Shown one piece after another: positions 34,001 to 43,044 of a stretch of DNA of 45,439 bases. Both the position numbers and the translations under genes were made by a program. The notes beneath the pieces were generated by a model, which ran no database searches, was not told where the DNA came from, and worked only from the letters and a program-made list of their open reading frames with translations. This stretch comes from Nemertoderma westbladi (Eukaryota; Xenacoelomorpha; Nemertodermatida; Nemertodermatidae), in assembly GCA_032718475.1 (NCBI GenBank), contig JAUCBJ010000557.1:1-45439 (forward strand). Reading direction: 5' to 3'. Positions within the stretch are counted from its first letter, which is position 1, and each line of letters begins with the position of its first letter.

Positions 34001-37000
34001 GTAATAAAGTTTAAGAAATTCCACGAAAAATATTTTCACATTTACATTTTTCGCCGGGAAAAGTAAGTTCAATGCAATCCTAGGCCTACTTTATGATTAC
34101 ACTTATTATTCCCTAGGGAAAAAAGTAGGTACTTCTTTTTCTCCACATTTTGAGCTATATTTGAGCTAACTAAATAGTAACATTATAAGAATAACATTAA
34201 TATTCCCATAGTAACGGGTTGTTATGCCAGTTTTAAAAGAATGATGTCACTTAGAGTCGACCAACACCTATTTCCGCTCCACTATATCAACGTATGGTCT
34301 AGAAAATGTAGTTTTGGCTAAGAACTGCATAAAAGTAAAGTAAAGTTATATTCAAACGTGTAAGAAGAAACACCCGAGGCAACAACCCAAAGGCTCCATT
34401 CTCTTGGCTATTATCTGTAACGCAGGGAAGGCACCACACTACTCCCAAGGTCGAGTACTCTGGTTATCTAACCATATTCTTTACTCCTTAACTCATGACA
34501 GGTTGCCATTAGCCTACAGTACAACTGGAAGCTAGCAACAATTAGGCTGTTCTGGGGCTTGAACACCAGACCTTCCGCTTAGAAGACCGGTTAATACTTT
34601 TTTTTACTTTACTTTAATATTAAAACGTTTCAATGTCTGTATTAAAAATGAAAAGGCAGAAAGGGGCGAACGTATTTAAACGACATTCTTAGATATCTTT
34701 TTTTAACATTTAGGAGGAAGGAACTGGAGAAACGCCTCACTGCAGTACGAGGTAGTACGGTACCTTGCAGCCTATATAAATACAGGCCAAACTAGACCTA
34801 CCTGCAGGGCTGCAGGCTGCAGACCTGGTACGGTGCGACTCTGGACTGTGACACTATGTAGGCCTACTGTACCGGTACCTCTTAATTTGCAGTGGAAATT
34901 GAAAGTTTAGTCATAGGTCAGTGCCGTCAGTATAAGTCGTCAGTATGAGTATGACAATGGGGTGATTAATGAGACATAAATAGGCCTTGCTGTCTAGTGG
35001 AGCACAGCCCAATAATAATGAAACATGAAATACAAAACGCCCAATAATAATGAAACATGAAGTACAAAACTAGTTGGTGGTCTGAATACCTGATTCTACA
35101 CCTGATGTGACACACAACAGACCTAAGACGAGTACAGCAGCATTACCGGTTCCTATGTTTGTATGTCAGTATGTGGTGTCACGATAAACACTTCACTACT
35201 AAGAGGGAATAACATGGTTATTTTGCCCTAGGGCAAAATAACTTTTTTGGCCGTAGCCCAGCATTAGGGATAGTTATCTTCCCGCTAATAAATGTGTAAC
35301 AACAGCTGTTATTGGTGTTATTTTACCATTGCGCCTATGGCGTTTTTTCGTTTATGTCTATTTTTCGAACCAAACTGGCAACCAACTCATGGAAAGCGTA
35401 GTCGTGGACGACCGGCCATAACATATATAGATCAACTTGAAAGGGACACTGTACTTGGGAGAAACGAAATTGGGACAACTATGGAGAATCGGGAAGCCTG
35501 GAAGGATCTCAATACCACTGTCCGAGTTCGCTCGACCTAGTAGTAGTAGTTGGAGAATCGGGAATCATGGAAGGATCTCCTTTCCACTGTCCGAGCTCGC
35601 TCGACCTAGTAGTAGTTGTAGTAGTAGTTATTTATTTAACAAAAACAAACAGATATTAAGGGAGATAGGGGGGGGGGGGGGGGGGGGGTTACATTCTCCT
35701 TGGGTAAAAATTTATGGATGAGGATTTTAAATCGTAAAACGGATTAGCAATCGATCTCTTTTAGTTCTCTTTGACAGACCGACGAACGAACATACATAAA
35801 ATACTCCAAACAATAAAACAGAGGCCGGAAATGAAATCACCGACTATGAATATCGCGGTAAAGAACAATATTAGAAAGGTGAAGCGCTGCCTTCTTATCA
35901 GATATTACTAACCGATCGACAGACTCCAGACAAAGAGTTTTTAGAGGTATTATTTAAACTTTAACCCTATTACCACTGGGGGGGGGGGGGGGGGGGCGAA
36001 TCGCCCCCTTCTTAGTTTTTAGTTGCTGTAACTATGCAACCACATTACGTACCGGCCCAATTTTTATTGAGAATTAGCCAAATTTAATGCCGCATCTTTT
36101 GCAAAAAACGCCGTTGCAATTGGATTTCTACTTTTCGATGTGGGTGCCACCTCAAAATTTGGTCTCCAGCAACAAATTTTTTGAAATTTTCGAATTTTAC
36201 AAAGTCATTCGTGATTTCGTAATTATTTGTGTTTGGGCTATTTTTATTTATTTTTATTGGTTTGGATCACTCTAATGCTCTATACAAGTATGTAAGTGTA
36301 GTGGTACGTCATTTTTGGAGCACCAAAATTAGGGCGTGGCACTTTAAAATTTCAAAATTACTTTATTCGGAAAAATTACTAAAGTTTTGATTTCGAAGCA
36401 TTTTTATTGGTTTTCTGGAGCGCTGAATCGATTGAAAGTAATATAGAAGCCTGAAGACTTAGTGTTTCGCCATTTTTGGTGCACCAAAATTAGGGCGTGG
36501 CACTTCAAATTTTGAATAATACGAGATTCGGAAAATTCACTAAAGTTTTGATTTCAAATTATTTTTATATGTTTTCTGGGGCGCTGAATCGATTGAAAGT
36601 AATATAGAAGCCTCAAATCCTTGGTGTACGTAATTTTCGGTGCACAAAAAGTAGGGCGTGGCACTTCAAATTTTCAAAATTACTTTATTCGGAATAAAAA
36701 ATAAAGTTTTGATTTCAAAAATTGGCGAACTTCTAAGTTTTCAGGCTTCTATATTACTTTCAATCGATTCAGCGGTCTGGAAAACCTATATAAATTCGTT
36801 AAAATTTCAATTTTGGTTTATTTTCCTAATCTCGTATTTTTCAAAATTTGAAGTGCCACGGCCTAATTTTTTAATTTTTTTAAAACCCATAAAGATGTGT
36901 TGAAATAAAAAAATTAGGGGATAATATCGAATTTTTCAAAATTTGAAGTGCCACGCCCACTTAGGTGCACGAAAAATAGCATCCACTTCAATTTTTGGAA

Positions 37001-40000
37001 GTGGAATATAATCACATTCGATTCCGCGTCTTGAAAACCCTACTAAATCTAGCCAACACTGCCCCACTATTAGTTTTTAGAAAACGAAAAATTTTGTAAT
37101 TTTGTCCTGGGACTACTTTTATTTTTCATCAAAATTATGAGTCCCTGCTTATGAAATTTTAACTTTTTAAGGTTTGGTAGTGTTCATCTATAGTTGTTTC
37201 ACCAACAGCCCAAATTGTGTAGGATTTCATTGGACGATTACAAAAATATAGTGGGTGGGCCGAATCGCCCCCCCCCCCCCCCCCCCCCCAGTGGTGCTAA
37301 TGGTCAAAACACCCCAGTGGTAATAGGGTTAACAGCAACAGTGGCGTGGTAGCCTCGCTACTAAATACATTTATAGGCTCTTATGAACTTACCGATAAAG
37401 GCTCTTATGAACTTACCGATAAAGGCTCTACTAAACTTACCGATAAATAAAGACTCTACTAAACTTACCGATAAAGGCTCTACGAAACTTACCGATAAAT
37501 AAAGGCTCTACTAAACTTACCGATAAATAAAGACTCTACTAAACTTACCGATAAATAAAGGCTCTACGAAACTTACCGATAAATAAAGGCTCTACGAAAC
37601 TTACCGATAAAGGCTCTAATGAACTTACCGATAAAGGCTCCAATGAACTTACCGATAAAGGCTCTAATGAACTTACCGATAAAGGCTCCAATGAACTTAC
37701 CGATAAAGGCTCCAATGAACTTACCGATAAAGGCTCTAATGAACTTACCGATAAAGGCCCCACTAATGAACTTACCGATAAAGGCTCTACTAATGAACTT
37801 ACCGATAAAGGCCCTACTAATGAACTTACCGTTAAAGGCTCTACTAATGAACTTACCGATAAAGGCCCTACTAATGAACTTACCGTTAAAGGCTCTACTA
37901 ATGAACTTACCGATAAAGGCTCTACTAAATTTACCGATAAAGGCTCCAATGAACTTACCGATAAAGGCCCTACTAATGAACTCACCGTTAAAGGCTCTAC
38001 TAATGAACTTACCGATAAAGGCTCTTCTAAACTTACCGATAAAGGATCTTATGAACTTGCCAATAAAGGTTCTACTAAACTTACCGATAAATAAAGGCTC
38101 TACTAAACTTACCGATAAAGGCTCTACTAAACTTACCGATAAAGGCTCTACTAAACTTACCGATAAAGGCTCTACTAAACTTACCGATAAATAAAGGCTC
38201 TACTAAACTTACCGATAAAGGCTCTACTAAACTTACCGATAAAGGCTCTACTAAACTTACCGATAAAGGCTCTACTAAACTTACCGATAAAGGCTCTACT
38301 AAACTTACCGATAAAGGCTCGCACCACGGCGTTTCGTCTCGCCGTCGCAAACTCATTAACTACGAACTGAAACATAACGGGACGCGACGATAGAATGTAA
38401 ACGGAACGGCAAACCGTTTGGGAAATGTCTGGGGAACTTCTGTTCATAGAACGGCATTGGTCCGCGCACCATCTATACAACTTATCGAAGGCTTCTTCTT
38501 GGTATGTGGACATCGAGCTCATGAGCTCGAGCCCGGCTCGTTGTTGGTTGCTACGCAGTAAACTCTTGCTGTCGTCATGGATACTTCGGACGCGGTCTAA
38601 CGCATCGAAGAATTCATCACAAATCGGTTTATCCCAGCCCCCCTTCAGGGCCGTTACCTACCGGAATGTATTACATAAGTTTTACTAACATAAACATCGT
38701 TCGAGAGGATAGTGGCGCACACGCAGTGACAGCAATTGAGATAATAGTGGAATGTCTGGGCGAAAAAAATGTGACAGAAATTCCAAAAGATTTTTGTGAG
38801 TAACTCTATATGTATTAGTGTTGCAATGGGATAGGGATTGCAACTGTCGGGATCCCGATTTTCGGAATTCGGGATCGGGATTTTAAATTTTATTGCGGCC
38901 ATAGTCCGCCATACTCACTCACCCAAGACTTAAAATAGCTATCCGTCCTGCCCTCTTTATAGGATTAAAAAACCCTCGAGAAATCTCATATACTCAAAAT
39001 TGCTTAGATATGTAATAATGTCCACAGACTTTTTTTAATGGGTTAAAAACGTAGTTTATTCCCCACGAACGTATTTCGTTTCACATAGGTTTTTAATATA
39101 ATCTCTGCAACTGCAGTCTGACAAAATCGTTGCCACATAAAAACGTTTATCATATTCAATAAAAAGCAACAAGCGCTGTTTCTTTTCTATTATTTATAAT
39201 AAAGACATTCATGTACATATATTTAATAAATTTAATGAATGAAATTCAGAAATCAGTTATAAATCATTTAAATCAATCATTCCTTCATCAATCATTAGGG
39301 ATGTAAGTTTTCCGGAAATACGTTTTGTCTAGGAAAGTTGTGGAAAAGTATAAGAGGTATTAAATTGTGAAAGATTTAAAATTGAAAATGTATTAATTTC
39401 GATATAAGTTCAATATAACAGTTAATAAGAAAATTTAGTTAATAAGGATAAGGAATCTAGTTAATAAGGACAAGGAATCTAGTTAATAAGGATAAGGAAT
39501 CTAGTTAATAAGGATAAGGAATCTAGTTAATAAGGATAAGGAATCTAGTTAATAAGGATACGGAATCTAGTTAATAAGGATAAGGAATCTAGTTAATAAG
39601 GATAAGGAGTCTAGTTAATAAGGATAAGGAATCTAGTTAATAAGGATAAGGAATCTAGTTAATAAGGATAAGGAATCTAGTTAATAAGGATAAGGAATCT
39701 AGTTAATAAGGATAAGGAATCTAGTTAATAAGGATAAGGAATCTAGTTAATAAGGATAAGGAATCTAGTTAATAAGGATAAGGAATCTAGTTAATAAGGA
39801 TAAGGAATCTAGTTAATAAGGATAAGGAATCTAGTTAATAAGGATAAGGAATCTAGTTAATAAGGATAAGGAATCTAGTTAATAAGGATAAGGAATCTAG
39901 TTAATAAGGATAAGGAATCTAGTTAATAAGGATAAGGAATCTAGTTAATAAGGATAAGGAATCTAGTTAATAAGGATAAGGAATCTAGTTAATAAGGATA

Positions 40001-41326
40001 AGGAATCTAGTTAATAAGGATAAGGAATCTAGTTAATAAGGATAAGGAATCTAGTTAATAAGGATAAGGAATCTAGTTAATAAGGATAAGGAATCTAGTT
40101 AATAAGGATAAGGAATCTAGTTAATAAGGATAAGGAATCTAGTTAATAAGGATAAGGAATCTAGTTAATAAGGATAAGGAATCTAGTTAATAAGGAAATT
40201 GACATAACACAACGTCACAATATTTTTTTTAGTTCAAATCTTATTATTACTAGTTTATGTAATTAACGAGGATATTTCTGCAAATATTTACTATCAAAAG
40301 TAAACTTTATATAATAAATTAATAAAATATAAAATTTTCAAAAAATGTCTAGGAACTTTCCTTACAATTCCTGCTCACATTAACCACCTTATACAATCAT
40401 CCAATGAAAATCCTCCAAATTGTTTGTTTTTGTTATTGACAAAAATTGTACATTTTTATACAATTTTACAAATTTTAAGCTGCAGGGCACATAAATTCAG
40501 ATATAGAAAATACCGATATTTAACCATCGGGATCGGGATTTTCCATCGGGATCCCGATTTTCGGGATCGGGATCCCGTTGCAACACTAATATATAGCTGA
40601 CCAAATTCCCATATTCCAAAAAGTGGTGGAAAATAAATTTCTATAATACAAGCCAAACAAAAGGTAGAGTAGTGGAGAATGAAAATCAAAATAGAGCTGA
40701 TGAAAGATGATAGATAAAGCTGATAGTATTCTTTTGCCTCCTACAGTGGTTATCCAGTTAACATCTGAACATGAATGAAAATAAAATAAAAACAACATAA
40801 AACTGGAAAAGAGAAACAGGGGAACGTAGATAGGTTGACAACTAACCTCTTCGCTACTCAACTGAAACTTCTTCAGGAATTCGTTGACCACTTTGTACCG
40901 GAGTTCTATGGTTTGGGTTTCTTTCTGCAACTCCGATGACTTATCTATTAGCTCGCTAGTTTCTCTCTTCGTCGCTTCCAGCCGGGATCTCATCGCACGA
41001 CAACATCTCGCGATCACATCCACATTCTCGCTCAGCGTGTCCACCTGCTCTTTAACGCGGGAGAATGAATCTATGACGTCGCGATTTATCGCGAGACTCC
41101 GGTGCTCGATGTGGGTGCGGAGATTACGCCGGTTCGTTAGGTTGTTTTCCGTAAAGAAACCTCCCAGAGCCGTCAGCGCTTCCAACATATCCTTGTCATC
41201 TTCCAGTCGAGTTTCTAATATTTTTTTAACTTTCCTCGTCAGGGGGTTTGTTGTACTGACACTGCTGTCTATCTTCTTTATCGTACCGACACCACCGGAA
41301 GGCGCTAATGTTTCTAATGACGTCAT
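30116..41326 (-). CDS. COG6: Conserved oligomeric Golgi complex subunit 6 (COG6), four exons
   Basis: Join on the minus strand: 41326-40847, 38657-38309, 31380-31169, 31000-30116. This gives 641 residues, against ~657 in human. COG6 is a lobe B subunit of the COG tethering complex in retrograde intra-Golgi traffic and so in glycosylation. The N-terminal third (exon 1) is heptad-rich coiled coil, as in the family. Conserved blocks include [59 protein letters not shown] and [16 protein letters not shown]. The end, [10 protein letters not shown], matches the family terminus. Splice phases agree (0, 1, 0) and all donors are GTNAGT. Introns are 2189, 6928 and 168 bp. Introns 1 and 2 are full of mobile elements and tandem arrays. 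Intron 2 begins with an array of repeated donors. Confidence 0.94.
31001..31168 (-). other. COG6 intron 3
   Basis: 168 bp, CAAG|GTGAGT to ACTATTAACAG. A TTATTAATTT-rich short intron with no other content. Confidence 0.85.
31169..31380 (-). CDS. COG6: COG6 exon 3
   Basis: 212 bp from TTATAG|ACGCACT to CCATTCAAG|GTGAGT. Encodes [19 protein letters not shown] and [10 protein letters not shown]. Its first Asp codon is shared with exon 2 (G|AC). Confidence 0.93.
31424..31490 (+). mobile_element. LINE fragment with internal deletion
   Basis: ACGAATTGATGGTTGTTACA joins directly to AGATTAAGATTCAGTGGGCA. In the LINE at 4650-5560 these words are ~110 bp apart. A relic inside COG6 intron 2. Confidence 0.7.
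33113..33245. mobile_element. Fold-back (MITE-like) element, near-perfect 133-bp palindrome
   Basis: Arms of ~52 bp: CTTATTCCCCAGAAGTTAGT on the left and its complement on the right end. The centre is CCGAGGGCGAAGCCCGAGGG. Only about three mismatches in the arms. No coding capacity. No clear target site duplication seen. Confidence 0.85.
35217..35242. repeat. Perfect 26-bp palindrome
   Basis: GTTATTTTGCCCT followed by its exact complement AGGGCAAAATAAC. It shares the word TTATTTTGCCC with a weaker hairpin at about 33447-33479 (GGTGTTATTTTGCCC ... AATAACACC). Probably ends or relics of one fold-back family. Confidence 0.8.
35370..35640 (+). mobile_element. LINE 3' end with duplicated tail and (TAG)n
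   Basis: Encodes [20 protein letters not shown] and the following MENREAWKD, as at the end of the LINE at 4650. The last ~70 bp (TGGAGAATCGGGAA to CTCGACCTAGTAGTAG) occurs twice in tandem, each time followed by TAG repeats. Then AT-rich DNA leads to a 21-base G run (35668-35688). Confidence 0.85.
35965..37328. mobile_element. PiggyBac-like non-autonomous element (1.36 kb) with TTAA duplication
   Basis: Ends CCCTATTACCACTGGGG in inverted orientation, flanked on both sides by TTAA (35961-35964, 37329-37332). TTAA target duplications are the hallmark of piggyBac (Kolobok and Sola3 also use TTAA). Just inside each end lies a long G (35978-35996) or C (37268-37289) run beside CGAATCGCCCCC. The interior has no transposase. 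It carries about 160-bp repeats with GGGCGTGGCACTTCAAATTT (near 36331, 36492, 36655), inverted near 36850 and 36940, and GATTGAAAGTAATATAGAAG on both strands. Confidence 0.85.
37371..38319 (-). repeat. Tandem array of COG6 5' splice sites (~37 units of 24-28 bp)
   Basis: Sense unit: GCCTTTATCG|GTAAGTTTAG followed by TAGA. The bar marks the exon 2/intron 2 junction, so each unit repeats the last ten coding bases and the first 14 intron bases. I count 37 donor words. All but three are exact GGTAAGT. The exceptions are one GGTGAGT (near 37982, also a good donor), one GGTAAAT (near 37930) and one GGCAAGT (near 38057, GC-type). Seven units carry a 4-bp insertion (TTTATTTATCGG) and are 28 bp. Several distal units are 27 bp. 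The unit nearest the exon is the one that fits the COG6 reading frame. Confidence 0.95.
38309..38657 (-). CDS. COG6: COG6 exon 2
   Basis: 349 bp from CCGGTAG|GTAACG to TTTATCG|GTAAGT. Encodes [11 protein letters not shown] through [11 protein letters not shown] to [14 protein letters not shown] plus the first base of an Asp codon. Its acceptor has a poor pyrimidine tract, but the protein alignment to COG6 fixes the start. Its donor is the first of the 37 tandem copies. Confidence 0.93.
38816..40588. mobile_element. hAT-like non-autonomous element (1.77 kb)
   Basis: The ends are TAGTGTTGCAAYGGGAT, inverted. Next to each end are many GGGATC/GGGATCGGGATT words, also inverted relative to each other. 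The flanking 8 bp (ATATGTAT on the left, ATATATAG on the right) agree at 6 of 8 positions, as for an old 8-bp hAT duplication. No transposase frame. Contains the 22-bp tandem array. Family by end sequence and duplication length only. Confidence 0.7.
39437..40195 (+). repeat. 22-bp tandem array (~34 units)
   Basis: Unit TTAATAAGGATAAGGAATCT + AG, very homogeneous: single changes at 39470 (GACAAGG), 39560 (GATACGG) and 39607 (GGAGTC). High identity implies recent amplification or homogenisation. On the COG6 sense strand it reads as a pyrimidine-rich repeat with TTATTAAC and CTAG. Confidence 0.97.
40847..41326 (-). CDS. COG6: COG6 exon 1
   Basis: 160 codons, ATG to SSEE|GTTAGT. Coiled-coil N-terminal region ([20 protein letters not shown] onward) that joins the COG complex core in this family. 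The open frame track continues into intron 1 by chance. The plus-strand frame 40884-41381 is a shadow. Confidence 0.93.
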
Positions 41327-42909
41327 TGAAGTTGTTCGTATTCACTTATTCAGTCTGTCAGTACCGTCAGACCGTAAGTAAGTACAGTATAGTCTGTCGG
41401 TATACTGGTATACGCACAACAAACAAACATCGACAGTACAGGAGTAGGCCTACAGCCTCGAATTACCGGTAAGCCTACCGCTGTGCGCTGTACGCCTGTA
41501 CCGTACTGGTACGACACTACACAGGCAAACGGTAGGTCTATCCCTAAACTAAACTAAACTACTGAACTAACCAAACTAAACTCAGAAACTGCACTTGTAA
41601 TAAAGGGAAAATGTGAAATGTATACCGGTAAACTGTTAGACTTAAAGCTAGGAACACCGACCTGACACTGACAGCAGCAGCAGGCAGCAGGACTCTGTCA
41701 CTGTCATGTACCGTGATTTTATGAGTTAATCGCATTCGATCGATTATTCGATCAGTTATTGATCAAAATCCCCTTAAGACGGCGCGTCGTTCCATTTTAA
41801 CGTTTAGACCATGGACGCGTACGGTACCCATAATTAAGAGAAGCCCATAATTACTACATACAAAGCACACAAAGCTAACTTAAGAACATATTACAACTAA
41901 GCCGGTTTATCATGACGCTATGTCTAACATGACGTTCTATAACTAATATTATAGAGCCGAGCGCCATGATGTCTAAGCATGTTTATTACATGATCATTAA
42001 AACATGCCACATAGCATATACCACTTTTTTACGGTATACAAACTTCTTGCTAAGGTTACTGTATAAAACACTTTGTTAATTTATACAAACCGAAATCACT
42101 ATTATATTACGGTTACAATATGTATTTAGTTGTTGATTTTCGATAATCTTTTGAACTCGTTCCCGGATCAACAGCTCTCAAAATTATGTTTATAAAACGA
42201 AACCTTTTTGTTTTGTTAAAGGATTTATTATATAGTAAAACAATAAGTATATTTGACTGACTTCAATTATCGAAAAGCATTATAAAGCAACTGCGCGGTA
42301 TTTATTATATTTATAGCAGATCTCACTTATTTACTTTGTGTCATATGCTGTACTACAATAGCCATCACCATTCGCTTTCTGTTCTACGCTGATGAACTGA
42401 CAAACTATTCTAAAAATACATTTGACAATCAACGTTCTTTAAATTTGTTACACAAATAGAGTGTAGTGTAATATTAATCGAATTGAGGTAAATATGGTGA
42501 AAACTAAAATGATTACATTTAGAAAAGGAAAACAGTTATCCCAATTTAATAGATTCACAACAGCTACTTCAGTACTGTAGGCCTACTGTAATGCAACAAT
42601 ACCCACGCGCTTTCACCGACAAACTCAACCAATACTGTGCTCACACACAGGAGTGAACTAACAACTTATAGCCGAAAAATTTACAGCAGGACGTGCTTGC
42701 ATAAATCCGAAAAATAAATTATAAACGGAGCTTTCATTTTAATATATTTTTTCACTAATGAATTTAATTATTGTGCCTGTGCGCCTGCAATATTGGCTAC
42801 CCCTACGAATTCCCTCGTGGGAATTAATCTATAACAATTAATAATAATTATTAAAAGCTCTAAAAAAGGGTATCTACAATTAACCACAGTTTTGTCTAGC
42901 AATCGCTTG
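41327..42909. other. Intergenic region between COG6 and ENOSF1
   Basis: No gene supported. Near COG6: TAGGCCTA (41445), ACCGGTA words and a CTAAACTAAACTAAACTA microsatellite (~41540-41580). A second TAGGCCTA is near 42578. The COG6 promoter lies at the left end and the ENOSF1 3' end at the right. Confidence 0.5.
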
Positions 42910-43044
42910 TTATTTCACGACATACCCATCTTTGTGCTTTCCTTGGTCTATCAGTTATTTCACGACATACCCATCTTTGTGCTTTCCTTGGTCTATCAGT
43001 TATTTCACGACATACCCATCTTTGTGCTTTCCTTGGTCTATCAG
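42910..43044 (-). repeat. 45-bp tandem triplication of the ENOSF1 coding end and stop codon
   Basis: Three identical copies (43044-43000, 42999-42955, 42954-42910). Sense unit: CTGATAGACCAAGGAAAGCA to GTCGTGAAATAA. The first copy encodes LIDQGKHKDGYVVK and the stop. The next two are 3' UTR copies of the same coding sequence, each with its own TAA. Confidence 0.95.

Larger units (their letters stand above)
31381..38308 (-). other. COG6 intron 2 (6.9 kb)
   Basis: Runs from ATCG|GTAAGT to TTGTTATAG. From the 5' end of the transcript it holds a donor array (38319-37371), a piggyBac-like element (37328-35965), LINE fragments (35640-35370 and 31490-31424), a small palindrome and a fold-back element. 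The two copies of a ~55-bp word, at 31649-31702 and 35313-35369 (CGAAAAATAGACATAAACGA and complement), are inverted to each other. The stretch 31870-33100 is AT-rich, with TTTCGAAA-type repeats and no gene. So is 33250-35210. Confidence 0.88.
38658..40846 (-). other. COG6 intron 1 (2.2 kb)
   Basis: GAAGAG|GTTAGT to CCGGTAG, phase 0. Most of it is the hAT-like element at 38816-40588, including its 22-bp array. Confidence 0.88.

Noticed and set aside
36658-36903. 81-residue open frame in the piggyBac-like element
   Set aside because: AT-rich frame across internal inverted repeats, with no transposase motifs.
37545-38194. Open frames over the COG6 donor array (MNLPIKA and LSVSSLEP repeats)
   Set aside because: Products of the 24-bp periodicity in intron 2. 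Only the RAFIGKFS frame is continuous with a real exon.
40884-41381. 165-residue plus-strand open frame
   Set aside because: Shadow of COG6 exon 1.
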